NCBI GenBank assembly: GCA_000499405.2
Contig: HG738139.1
Coordinates: 14,723,796 to 14,787,795, forward strand
Direction of reading: 5' to 3'
Length of the DNA stretch: 64,000 bases
Origin: Onchocerca volvulus
Taxonomy: Eukaryota; Nematoda; Chromadorea; Rhabditida; Onchocercidae
The notes below the pieces were generated by a model that was not told where the DNA came from, ran no database searches, and was given only the letters and a program-made list of their open reading frames with translations. The position numbers were made by a program, and so were the translations under genes. Shown here piece by piece: positions 36,727-51,832 of the stretch (position 1 is the stretch's first letter; each line of letters begins with the position of its first letter).

Positions 36727-39700
36727 TTATATGTCCATATATGGAAACTGAAAACTAATGCTGTCTTGCGATGAACTATCAGTATTTTCTTGCGAACCCT
36801 TACTTGACATATCATCTTTATCCTGCAAACAGATTATAAAAATTAAGAATGAAATTCACACGAAGGTTTAAGAGATTGTCCTCACTTTTTTTCTTTTGCG
36901 AATAAAAAACGAATAGTAATGTGGCATCATAAAAGTTCAGAAGAAACGCTGAGAAAATATTATATCTTCTGCTTACCTATCAATGTGAGAAAATTATCTA
37001 TTACGAGCGAGAAAATAATATTTCAATTAGGACTTTTAAAACGTGAAGAAAAGAAGGTAAATGAATTCCGTTTAAGTAAAAATAGTTTCATTTTCTTTCT
37101 GCGCCCTGAAGGAAGATGAGGGACATACCTGAAATCCATTACTTTCTCCATCAACAGTTAATTCATGCATCGCTTCTTCAATTTTCTTTTCCAATACTTT
37201 TTGCCGTTTAAGACCTTTTGGATCTAAATCACTCGACCAACTTCCTAAAACTTCTAGTGGCTTGTAAAGATATTTTGATAATCTTGCTTTTTGAGGAATA
37301 ACATGAATTCATTCATATTATTAGTGATTTTGATGACTATTTGGATTATATGATCAAATATGATATATCCTGTAGTAAACATTAATTCACATTACAATAT
37401 ATTGTGTTCTTTATCATAAAAGCAATCAATTCAAAATATTACCCCCAATAATTTCAGTCGGCTCACCAACATCGAGACTTCCGAATGATCCTGTCGCTTC
37501 AATTATCACAGGAACCGATTTGGTTATGCCGCTGTGTAATCTATCTTCGTTTGATCCAGGAGTAATCTACAATTACTTTTCAGACACTTCGCCAATAAAA
37601 ATCTTAAACAAAACGAAAAACTCCTATTATTTCCAATCGAAAGAGAAAGAAGAAAGAAATAGCACTGACTAAATCAGCGCTAGCATGTTCAAGTGATTGA
37701 ATATACGTCCGGAATGAAAACTGTGGACCCATCCACAAACGTCGATGAGGATCCAAATATGTGAGCACTTCAATCTGTAAAATTGATGATTTGGAATCGT
37801 CAATTATTCATGGAATTCAATTGGAGTTGAAAAAATCCATCTATATGCACATAAAATACCGGTCAGCATAAAAATTAGCATTTGTTTCCGCAAGAACTCT
37901 ATAAATCCTTTATTAATGGCTAAGCAATAATTTGCTATTATACGATCTCAAATACCAATTCATATCAAACATAAACATTGTTTATTCCCTTTATCCTACC
38001 GTGCTAATATTTGACAAGAGAATTTCAATGGCCTCAGCATCCCGCAATATATTAATTTCACCTGACTTATCCATTTCGCATTCACTTCGTCACTTTTCTC
38101 CTCTTGTATATCTTGAGGAACGAACCACATCCACAAAGGATTTTGCTCGCAGATAGGTGCACGGAAATCTGCTGATAACTTATTCCTAAAATTTGAAAAG
38201 AGAAGAAAAACTATTCATAGCAACATTTCCTAACACTAGCACAAGAGAGATGCAAAAATACCTTTGTAAAGTCCACTGCGCTACTGCAGTTGGCGTACAC
38301 TGAATCAACGTTTCATCAGGGTTCGATCGTTGTTGTACATTTGGACAAAATATTCCACTCGCTCCATGGATGAGAGCAGGTGAGACTGACAATAAATATT
38401 CCGTTAAAACACCGTCATTGTTGATCACCAGCAGAGAAGTATTTTTCGGATTAGATATCGAATTCGAAGCAAATGAAATCTACAAAAGATTTAATTTAAA
38501 AAAAAAAAAAAAAAAAAAATAGTGTGCGTATTAGATTTTACAGTGAAAGAATAGAATTAAAATTTAAATATATATACCGCTAAACGATGTTGATCATTGG
38601 GTTTGCTCGAGATTTTATAGTGCTTTTTTCCAGAACTAAGTGATGCTGGTGTCATATCGGAAGCCCAAGCACTTAGATTGTCAGCTGAGTAGAACCTTTG
38701 CTGTAATTCAAAGTCTTAGCATACGAATCCGTAATGAACAATATAATATTTAAAAAGCAATCATCATTTAAAGATTGAAACTCGAAAATAGAATTCAATG
38801 GAGATCAAGCAAACAATTGCCAAGAACTTAAGTACAATGGTTGTGAGAAAAATGGACGTTAGAAACAATACGAACCTTGATTCTCACATGTGCTTCCATT
38901 CCTATGGGATTTGGATAAGGACCAATACGCGGATTGCTTACTGAACGTGCAATGTTACACCGAGATACATCAGGATGTTCTCTGTATTTAAACAGAATCA
39001 TTATTTTCTAAAAAATCATCTCTTTCAAATAAAACATATAAATTAAATTACCAGTTAAAAAAACTCAATATTATATACTAACCGATAAACTTGAGCACCA
39101 CCAAACTGAGGAGCTCGCGTTTCTGCTGCTTTCTTTATATGAATATAATCCATTTCCGGCAGACCCGCGGAGCGATGAAATCTATAAATTCGTGAAAGTA
39201 TATTTTGTTGCGAACAATGTATTAATTCCATATTAAAAAATTATAATTGTGAAAACTGATTTCCGTCCGAACTTCATGAATTTCATTTTTCTCTTTCTTT
39301 TTTTTTTTTTTTTTTTTTTTAATGGTAGTTCTGCTTAATGCAAATGTCATCTTTCACCTGCACTAAAACAATGAAATATAAAATGATGATAGTTGGCATC
39401 ATTTCAGTAAAAAGGAATAAAATGTATTATTATTTGATTTAAAAATTAACAGCACTGATTAAACTTAATACCTCGATTCCTTGTTAACAATTTCTTCGCC
39501 ATGAGTACGAACAGTCACATGACCACCGTAGGGACATATTCCAAAGATATGCGTAGTTCCATGATTTGTGGCTACTGCTAACCAACGATTATCAACAGAA
39601 AAACTGCAGCTAACTACCTGAAAATGAAATAAAAAAAATAAATAAAAACTAAAATTACGAGTGAAAATTTTTTCGGATTATTTTGCAAACAAACAAATAA

Positions 39701-42700
39701 TAATTACAATGTAGCATCGATTTTCTAGCTAAATTAATCAAAAGAAAAACATTTACAGATGATCAAATATAACTAATATAGTACAAAGCAGCGGTTTTAA
39801 TCTTTAATCTTAACAACTCTCATAGCCTACCAAGTCCTTAACTGTCACAAATAATGCATACACTGGCATTAAAAAGATTCGGTTAAAGCAGGAAGTAACA
39901 TACTGTTCTTTATTTTTTTTTTTAAAACAACTTTATCCATTTTTGCATCATTCTAACCTCATTCCTAAATTTAAATCTCTTTCAAAAAAAGAACACTGTA
40001 CCCAGAAATACGGCCTATTTTTACTGATATAATATTTCGCCGAGAAAATAAAGCACGAAATCTGTTAGATGAATTTCGCATTTAATTTTTTTTCAGAAAC
40101 ATTCAAACCTTAGCAGGAGTAGTTCCACGATATAATCTGTACAGATGACGCACAGCACCAAGTAATGAAGATCCAGGATGAGGATAAATGAGAAATACGT
40201 GAAAATAAGTTGAAGACTGTCCTGTAAGTAAGTCATCCAGTAGCCTGTATTTACCAACAGATAAATAAAAAGAAAAGAATGAGATTAGTTACCTGAAGTT
40301 ACTAGCAGTTGTCCACCATTTCCAAAAGCTATGAAACCAATTGGTTCTGTATGAGCAACGAAATGTGCTATAACTGCATCCGCATATTCTGCATTCTGCA
40401 AGTAGCTTTGATCATTTGATAATTTCAGCGATCAGTTACCGAATAAGATTTAAAGATTTCTAAAACCTTGATGATTTTCGTAAAAGGTGTTTCTATCCAT
40501 GAAAAATTTACATTGATAATATTATCGGCAGGAAACTTATTTACATCCACCACAGTTATAATTCCAGGTTGAGCCACTGAACTTAGCAATTCTTTGGGCT
40601 GCTGAGATGCAGACAATGTTGAAACAACTGAACCACCAAATGAAGTCAGTGTTTTGGTGAAGTTCTGTAAAAGCAGTGCTACTGAAAATTTGATCGACTG
40701 AATGATAAATTCTAGTTCAAAATTTTGTAGCTTCTAAGATACCAAACATAGCTATTGGGAATAGAATTATCTGAGAAAAAAAAATGCTCAAAATCCCTTC
40801 GTTAATTTTTACCGTTCAATTTTTTAACGATAATCTTAATGCTAATTATTTTATTCATCTGTAAGTGACAAAAATTCTTAAGATCTGGACTAAAATTAAA
40901 ATCTTTTAAATTAAATATCATACAGATTTAATATCACAATCTGCATTAACCTTAATGAATCCATCTTAATTAATTAGTGAAACTGGAAGCAGTGTCTTAA
41001 TTTGATTTAACTTACCCTTGCTACACTTACTACACTATAACTAGACGAATCCTGAAATATGTCTTCACCACCCATTCCACCACAGCTCTGGCATTCTTGT
41101 TGCAGCTAAAATAATAATACATGAAAATTTGAAATATAATGTCTGTAAATTTACGTAATAATATAACGATCTAATATCTATAAGTTTGGAATATGATATC
41201 TTTAAGTTTTTTTGGGTTAACAAATACGTATGATATACTTTGATTGTATCATAAATGACTTCCTAATATGATTCCTTGCTACGCATACTATTTACAGTTG
41301 TGGATAGATCTACGATTGCAATATAAAATGAATATCATATTTGAATATTCTCTAATGCTGTTAGATAGAAAATCATATTCTTTCTTGACTAAATAAGAAA
41401 AACTGAGAGACAAAAAAAATTTTGAATAGTTCGTAGACGAACTTCCGAACTAGCGAAAGCTAGGAAGACATCTGAAATAGCGAACGGAGTACCAAAACCT
41501 TCATATATCTGAGTATTGTATATAGTACGCTGCTCCCGCAGCGACATCATGTCAAGGATCACAATGTGATCAACAAATGATGCAACGAATATTCTAAAAG
41601 AGATAAACTTAAAATCTGCCAATGTGCAACTTTAAATATTTATACTGTAGAGTGAAGTCTTCAACTTTTGAATTTCAGCTTGGGAGAAGAAAGATGTTTT
41701 TGTTGTTCAAATTCATTCCTCAGGCGAAGCGTTTAGAATGAAATATGAAAATAATAGGCCATTATCTCTTGTTTGATAAGCTATATAATAACAGTTACTG
41801 TTTGCAATATTACAAATGCTATTATAATTAAATAATGAATAAACAAGTTTAAATAAGATTCTGAGGAAAGTCAAGTGTAGAAAATTACTTGGTAGAAGCT
41901 GCGAGAGTCTGCACAGAATCTGTAAAATTGATCTTATGTACAAATTGAGCAGTCAGAAGCGAAACAAAAGATACTGTGCAGCTTTGTCGATCTGGAATCT
42001 GTGTGTTTTCATCAACCAGTGCGAATAATGGACGTAAACCTTTGAACCTGAAATTTCAAATCTGAAAAGTTTTCCTCCGATTCATGACTTTGCTCGCACC
42101 CATATAAAATTAAGATAACGAAAATATATTCACCTATCATTATGAATGCCAAAACTTGGTTCACAGTCCGTCGACAATAAAAGACCTGTTCGAAGTGGAC
42201 CTTGTCGCTCCGACAATATCTCTCTACAATCACCATTTTCCTGAAAACTTAATATAAGATTGTATTGCTTTTTGAGATTCGTATTTTCTATGCACTCATC
42301 TCATCTTTAACAGAGAGTCGTATTATCTCTTCTTTTCTTTTCTAAAATTGTTTAATTAATTTTGAAAATCTATTTCGTAAAAATTTTGTGAAAAAAGAAA
42401 AATTTGTTTAAGATGAAACTACTGAAGCAATGATACGAATATTTTAAGAAAAGTTCACAATACTAATCGCCAAATTTTTCACTAGTTAAATAATGTAAAA
42501 AAAAATTACTACTATATAAGGAATGCGACTAACCATGCATGCCCAAATCTGATATCCTCTAGCAAGACCAAAGACTATTACATCAACTACGCGTTTTCGA
42601 TCATTTACTGAAATATTATTTGTACTTACAAAATTATTTACAAAGAGTAAGCACAATAATTTCGTATCCCACTAAATTTTGAAACTATAGTTTCTAAAAT

Positions 42701-43764
42701 CAACGAAAAATCCAATATACAAATAACAAACCATTTGAACACTTCTGGATATTGACCCATTCAATTCGCTCCGGAACAGTTTGTGGATTCGCTGATTGCG
42801 GAATAATATCATGAACAAGTTCAGCCATAGAACTCATTAACGATGCTTCTCTAAAAAATTTTCGACGCATTGCTAAGTTACAGAAATCAAAAAATTTAAT
42901 ATATAACCTTCTTTAATTTTGCACAGTTTCTCACTATTTGAGAAATACTGAGAGACTGTTCATGTTGGTTTTTGATAAACAATGCACAAAACAGTCACTT
43001 ATTATTTGAGAATTCACTTCTGAACATTTTTCGATATGATGCTATCTCATACGCATAAACTGCCCGTCAATTTCTCAATGTATAATTTTGACTAGTTGAG
43101 GATGAGTTTACTGATGTTAATTAGATTTTCTGTTTGCATAATAAGAATATAACTTACGGTACGCACTGCGGTTTCACGCACTGTCCCTTTGGTTGATGTA
43201 AAAAAGACTCCTCCTGAGATCTAGCGCATGGAAAGGTATATGGTATCACTGGTTTTACAAGTACAGGAGGCAACACTGGACGTGTTGATCTGGCACTTTC
43301 TTGTTCATATTGATCTTGACTCGACTCATGACGAGGTTGTGGTTGCACCTGTAAAAGTGATCAACTATAAAAGATATTATGAAAAAAGAAACTTCGTCAC
43401 TTCTCAGTCATTTCACTGTTCTTAAAAAAAGAGTTGGGAGAGACAATAGCAGTAAAAATAAACTTTCACGGATGAAAGTTCAAATTGTTTCATATTGTTT
43501 AAATAATATTATTAAACCGTATAAATTTCTTAATTCGTTTTTTTCCATCAGAAATATTTTCTTTTCTTAGGTTCATCTTCTTATAAAAGTTTGCTAAGCA
43601 ACAAATAAGAGAAATACAGTAATGGGAGATACAAATACTAGCAAAAAAGTACACGGAAGTGTGATGTCGTAAAAAAGAATAATGCAAACCTGTTGCTCCT
43701 TGAGATATCGGCAAGGCTGTTTACGCGATGTACGTGGCACTGGTGTCGATGTGGATGAGGACAT
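36727..43764 (-). CDS. BCAS3: BCAS3 homologue (beta-propeller autophagy protein)
   Basis: About 21 exons on the minus strand run from an ATG immediately after ATTCTAG (43764) to TAA (36727) and encode roughly 900 residues. Motifs in order match animal BCAS3: RIEWVNIQKC in the N-terminal propeller; QPGIITVVD; AHFVAHTEPIGFIAFG; HLYRLYRGTTPAK; NRWLAVATNHGTTHIFG then PYGGHVTVRTH; RFHRSAGLPEMD; a BCAS3-domain stretch; and PHRRLWMGPQFSF, followed by LEVLGSWSSDL near the C terminus. Known of the family: with PHAF1 it binds phosphoinositides at autophagosome-formation sites, and it is also linked to cytoskeleton and cell migration. The exon around 41590-41400 has an unclear donor (possibly TTTT/GTCTCT). 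The N-terminal about 85 residues are low-complexity and lineage-specific. Confidence 0.88.
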
Positions 43765-44027
43765 CTAGAATATATATTGACATTAGCGTTTGTTCACCTG
43801 TTTGGTTAGTAATTCGGCGCACGACCCGAAAAATAAGGAAAAAACAAGAAAAAGAAAAACAAAAAGACAAATAAAGATAAGAATAATGACTGCAAAAACT
43901 TTTTGATAAGTGAGTCAGTAACTCAACTTAAAAATAAATTAAAATTAATAACGAATAAATTGATGGAGAATAATTAAACCATCAATATTTTGCCATAATT
44001 TCGCGAATTTATAAGTGAAATATGGAA

Positions 44028-44170
44028 ATACGGACGAACTAAGTAACATGATCGAATCATTATTAACTTTTCATTTCAGATTTTTATAGGTGAAAGGAGC
44101 AGGTCCCTGAAAAAATGTGACTGCGTAAATGGAAATAAGGACGAACTGAGTAACCTAATTGAATCATTAT
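44028..44170. repeat. Direct repeat pair, about 45 bp
   Basis: TATGGAAATACGGACGAACT at 44032 and its counterpart near 44129 share the continuation GTAACNTRATYGAATCATTATT. In addition GAGCAGGTCC (44098) and GGACCTGCTC (44460) are inverted to each other. The arrangement could be a small non-autonomous element of about 400 bp. Confidence 0.45.
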
Positions 44171-44512
44171 TCCGATTGAACAAATGTCACTTTTTTGATA
44201 ATGGCAAGGCTAATGAATTTACCATATATCGAATAAATACTGTGTAACGCTAAAAATTGCAATTTCAGCACTTCAAATCACACCATTTCCTAGCTGATAG
44301 TTAAGAATGCTTGATACATGACATTACAGACTTAATTTTCAATAAATTATAGTTTAGAAGTTTGTTATCTGTTGTAAAGGTTAATTATAAAATATATTTC
44401 ATTTGCAAAAAAGTTTCACCACAGAGTCGTCATTAATGACATTTGGCAGCATAAATTCCAAGGACCTGCTCCCAAAATCGATTGATTATGAGGGGAATCA
44501 ACTTGCACACCT

Positions 44513-44594
44513 CACCTGGATCATCTCCACCGTTGATCAGGTCATCCGGCGCACCATATCTACCATATTCACAATGCTAAGCACGACCATGAAT
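44513..44594 (-). other. Coding-like exon with strong splice sites
   Basis: On the minus strand TGCTTAG is followed by about 55-60 open bases encoding EYGRYGAPDDLINGGDDP and then an excellent donor CCAG/GTGAGG. Base composition is more GC-rich than the flanks. It does not join in phase to the BCAS3 exon at 43764. It may be an exon of an unrecognised small gene, possibly a secreted peptide precursor, but there is no supporting neighbour exon. Confidence 0.25.
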
Positions 44595-45199
44595 GAATTT
44601 CAAAGTGTATGATGATATTTGTAGTGTTGGGTGCCTCGCATAACGAGAATTCCGATGAATTTCAACATTTTATAAATAATCTTGATATGTACTCGTTGAA
44701 AAATCTTTTCAATTACTTCCTGAATCCTTTTGGCGGATATAGCATTAGGAACCAAATTTCGACAACGAAATCCGATGCATAATACTATAAAATTGAGGAA
44801 ATAATTAAAAAGGATTTTCAAACCGAAAAAAGTTCGCTTTAGCAATAATCGATTCTAATTAATACAACGAACACATAATGCACGCATAAAACAAATTAAA
44901 TAATTGATAAAGTTAAGTTAACAGATTGAATAAAAGTTAAGAAAGTTCGGAATGACACGACGCTTTACGGATAGATCTGTAATGTAGCAAAGTCAAATCA
45001 ATTGATGATTTCTTGAGCATGACTAATTCTCTGTTACAGAATATTAATTATTGATTGATTAAATGTGATCTAAATCTTCAACGACCATTATTTGATCTAT
45101 TAATTTTTGAATTTAACCTAAATTTTTACGAAATACTACTTGATCTACCATCAAGTTTGATCTAATTTGATCTAACTTTTGGTGCTATAACGCTAATAA

Positions 45200-45501
45200 A
45201 TGTGGCTAACGTCAGGTCAACTGATTCAGCAATATGTATTAGTGAGCAGTACAAAGGTCATTTGGGTAAGATGTGACCTTTTCAGATTGCCTCCGTTTAT
45301 TACGCGATCTTCTGAAGCCAAACAATTCCCTCCATCAGCTGACATACCATCACCGACCGACCAATCAATCATTGACCGCAGCTGTTCATCAAGTAGCAAT
45401 TGGCTCGCTGCCAAAGACATTGATTTGCAGCGCTTAGTGCAACTTGCTATGATTCTTGCGGTAGCAGCTGGTGCGTATTGATGGTCCAATGTTGTTTTCA
45501 T
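45200..45501. other. GC-richer segment open on both strands
   Basis: Frames of 93 codons (plus, 45200-45481) and 91 codons (minus, 45501-45226) overlap. The segment lacks A/T runs. On the minus strand a good donor GATG/GTATGT lies inside the frame. Neither protein shows a recognisable domain. It could be an exon on either strand or a promoter-associated segment of the PP1/BCAS3 pair. Confidence 0.25.
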
Positions 45502-46624
45502 GCGTTGGATGAAGGGGAGCGAGAAGTGTTAGCGGGATTTTCTGAGGTGTGAGTTCAGGGCCCCGAGATTTCTCGGGACATAAGGCATCTTTTCATCGGG
45601 AATATATGCTAAACAAATTTGGGGCAAGTGCTAGTTAGACATTAAAAAATATGAAGCTGTTTCAGCTGTCACAAATTTTCCATCTTCCGGTTTATCTTAT
45701 CATCCATGGTAAATGGCATTCATTTTGAGTTTTTATGTTTTTGCCAAACATTTGCGAGATATTTTCGTGAAAATCTAAAGTCTTGTTGGAGTAATTCGCC
45801 TTTAATTATGCCTAAAATTCTTCTCAACGATTCTAAAAATGATGTAATATGGAAAAATAATTTCATATTCATAGTATTTTGCGCAACAAGTAAAGTTATA
45901 ATTTTTAGCAAAAAAAGATGTCACATGAAGCAAATGATCTTTAAATTATGCAAAATTATTGAACGATAATGCTATCTTAGATAAAAAAATATTACATAGT
46001 TATATATTTTTCGCAGGATTTTATTTTTCGGGTTTTACTCGCTGTGTTGTGGTGGTTGGTTGCTCTTAAAAATAGGTGAACCCTAAATTGGTGTTTATCA
46101 AACATCGATCGTGGTGATTTAAGAGCTTTTGATCAGGAAAGTTAAGGTAAGATACTTTTCTATTTGTTTTTTTTTTTTTTTTTTCGACTAGAATTCTTGA
46201 TTTTAGATGTTTAGATTTTCAAATTCTTTTGAAATTCTTGAAAATACATCATTATCTATGCTTTTATGCTTAATTCCATACAACAGCAGTGAAGCAATTT
46301 ATATCAGATTATGCGCAAGAGACAAAATTAAGGAAGATCAATACAAATAGACTTTTATTAACCTACTTTAAAAAATTTTAATTTATATCTTTGTTCTTAA
46401 GTGATCGAAGTGATGTTTGTTTGTCTTGGGTATGAAAGAGATAGAATTCGATGAATTGCATACTTTTGTTGAAATTTGGGAAACAGATTTGAAATTAAAA
46501 GTATCAAAGTTGAAAGATTAGGATTCGGTTTTTAAACGATGAGAAACTGAAATAGACTTATTTTAGATCTAGTGTGCTGCGTCCATCATATTAAACGTCA
46601 CCATTTTCCCATCATATTATTAAT

Positions 46625-49121
<2,497 letters not shown>

Positions 49122-51449
49122 TTTGATCCACTGATTGGTTGATTGCAGGCATTGTATTTTTACTTCAGATGTCCGCTGTATTAGAATGCACTAAAAAATT
49201 AGAGGGCTTTCTGAAGCATATTGAGGCCTATTTGATGTATTTATATTATTGACCTCCGTGAAGTGAGTTTTGATAAATTCGATTTAAGTAAGACGTTCAT
49301 TTTGCATTTTTATAGAATTTGAAAAAGTAGCTTCGGCGATTGAGTTCGGACTCTTTGTTTTGATATGTTAAAGCGACACAGTGTTGACTTATTTTTAATC
49401 TAAGAACTATTCGTACAAATTTTGATTGACTTTTCTTATGTAGTTGTCTATTGCACATCCACTTAATATTTTTTATTGAGTTTGAAAATTTGTCAGTAGC
49501 AATTTTAAGAAGCACATAATTTCTTTGTACTATATGGATTCATATCATTTTTGTTTGGAAGAACTTTTTATTCTTTTAGTTGTCATAACTAAATGTCGCA
49601 AAAGGGTCATTAAATCCTCATCGGTAATACTATGTCCTATTTTTCCACCTCAGTGCAAAATGTTTAAAATTTTACTTCGTCGGTCAGTTCTTTTTTTTCT
49701 GTTGTTGTAATAGAAATATTGTCTTTTTTTCTTCAGTACCCTTTCCGCGTGATTTTCTTTTTTCAAAGCAAGCATGCATACTAATTTTCTTATCTGTCTT
49801 TTAGTTTGACGACTTATTTTCGTGAAATTCTGTGACATTTATATATATTTACGAATTTCGGGCGGTAAAGTACGACTTCTCACACATTTCCTTTTCTTTC
49901 AAAGAGAATTATTTCAGAAACTTTTTCTTTAATTGAAGGAAATGCGTTTTATGCTGTCGTTATTGTTTTAGTAGTGTATGGTTATCTTTGCAACTGGTAG
50001 TTTTTTTTATTTTTTTCAGTATTCTTTTGTAAGAATTGTTTTAAGTCTAGGCGTTTTGTCTGATGTGATATACATTGTTTCTTTTTTTTTTGTAATACAC
50101 CCTTCATGTGGTACATATATTGACATATAAATCTATTTTTTGTTGCCATTATTATTAAATGTGCACAAAAAATATATGTATAATGAGTAGTGTTTAAATA
50201 TTGTATTATAGTAAATAATATTAATATCATTTTGAAATTCACTTTAAAACTTTTAGAATGGAAGAATTGGCTTTGTTTATTACAGTACATAGCAAAGAAG
50301 TGGATCACTTTAGAAATCAGGTTCTTCTGCTACTTTACTTGTGACAGGAATCAGTTAAGAAATGATCATGCATCATTACTTTTTTTTTAACTTTTTTAAA
50401 TAGCTCTTCCTGTTATTTGGGATAAGTCAAATGTCTTGACGAATTCGATTTTGCAGTTTAACAGGTTACGATTAATTTTCCAATCTCTGCTGCTTCCTAA
50501 TTTTAATTTAAAAGAATTTCATAACTATGGAATAATAAGCGTTTGAAGAATAGAAGTAAAAATTTTAGAGTATTCTGATATCTTAGTACTTGAGGTATTG
50601 CTATAACTCTGGCGATTAACATTGAGAATTAAGATCTCTTGGAGATTTTCTCATTATTAATGAGAAAAAATACAAAAAAAAAAAAAAAAAAAAAAAATTG
50701 TCGAAAATGATATTTTCGATAAATGAGAAAATTATCAAAAATGATATTTTCTATAAATCAATATCAAATATTATTTTTTTTGACGATCGATCTTGGAAAA
50801 AAAAATGTCAATTTCTTAGATTCGACCAACAATTTCTAAACAATATTTTCGATACTCTTCTGTTAGCAATTTTTTTTTTTTTTTTTTTTTTTTAGAAAAT
50901 GTGATGAGTGGAAAAATTAGTGTCTAAAAGTTTTGTTTACAAATTTTAAGCGCCCCATAACATATCATTCTGTTCTCTTCAAAATATTTTAGCAATTATA
51001 TAGTAGCAAATAATTTGTTTGTTTGTTTGAAATAGCCCATCTGATATGAATTGATTAGAAGTTAGTTATCGAATTCGTTAATTTAACTTTTTTTCACGCA
51101 TAATTATCCTTTCTGGTACACAAATTTATCGTTTATAGGCATAAGTCTTCTGATATGTTTTCGATTTCTTGTAAACGATTTTCTGCAAATAGATATGTTT
51201 ATTTCGTAACTATTTAATTCAAATTTTATAAAATACATGAAATAATTTCTAGCTATATTGAAAATTCAATCAGAATAATCGATATTTTTTCTTTTAGTGG
51301 GATCAATTGAAGTATTACTTGCATACTTGCATACTTGCATATTGCAGCTATTGCTTGCATATATTACTTGCATGCAGTAACCACCAGAATAACTTTTTCA
51401 AAGGTTTTGCAAACAAATAGAAATATATGTCAGATCGTGAATTTTTAAA
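49122..51449. other. 3' flank of PP1, no gene seen
   Basis: T-rich sequence follows the PP1 stop and probably includes its 3' UTR. Short frames here have skewed composition and no splice signals. A and T runs lie at 50673-50697 and 50869-50893. Three copies of ACTTGCAT lie at about 51318-51342. Confidence 0.5.
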
Positions 51450-51832
51450 TTATTCCGATTCTATATCCAGAAAATCTTCGCTATCTGTTTCTTTTCGGAG
51501 GAATCGATTGGAAGAATTGATTAAAAAAACGAAGAAGAAAAATTATTCATCAAATTTTTGTAATAATGAAAATAAACCTTTTTAGAAGGGCTTGATTTTT
51601 TATGTGCTGGAGATGATGTTTTAGATGAAGGTGCAGGTGGTGGTGTTGGTGGTGGTGGAGGTGGAGGAGGAGGTGGAGGTGGTGGTGGTGGTGGTGGTGG
51701 TGGTGGAGGAGGTACCTGTTGTTTTTTGCCACCTCCGAAATAATCATCATCAATATCGATGTCAAGTTCGGCAGGTCGTATACCAAGACCACCCGTTGCT
51801 TCAACAGGTACAAATGCACTTTTATCAGCCAT
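51450..51832 (-). CDS. Small protein with a 22-proline tract
   Basis: The first exon starts with ATG at 51832, six bases after ATTTTACAG, and encodes MADKSAFVPVEATGGLGIRP, then an acidic DIDIDDDYFGGG, then 22 consecutive prolines encoded by GGT/GGA repeats on the plus strand, then a Ser/Lys-rich stretch (SSKTSSPAHKKSSPSKK) to a donor AAG/GTTTAT at 51578. If unspliced it stops at 51521 after 103 residues. A second exon ending SEDFLDIESE (stop at 51450) is attractive for its acidic tail, but the phase fits poorly with the visible acceptors. Poly-proline suggests an SH3/WW or profilin ligand. The family is not recognised. Confidence 0.5.
51640..51712 (+). repeat. (GGT/GGA)n trinucleotide tract
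   Basis: An interrupted trinucleotide repeat codes the poly-proline run on the minus strand. Length is likely to vary between individuals. Confidence 0.9.

Larger units (their letters stand above)
43765..46624. other. Head-to-head intergenic region
   Basis: This separates the BCAS3 homologue (minus) from PP1 (plus). It holds a direct repeat (44028-44170), two less AT-rich islands with coding-like frames (44440-44600 and 45200-45500, listed separately), an acceptor-like TTTTAG near 46564 that probably marks the PP1 5' end, and a T run at 46170. Confidence 0.5.

Noticed and set aside
36919..37119. Plus-strand frame inside the BCAS3 locus
   Set aside because: It lies in a BCAS3 intron on the opposite strand, with no acceptor by the ATG and no recognisable domain.
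49982..50308. 108-codon minus-strand frame in the PP1 3' flank
   Set aside because: Composition is dominated by K, I, F, Y and H with no family match, and it lies antisense to a likely 3' UTR.
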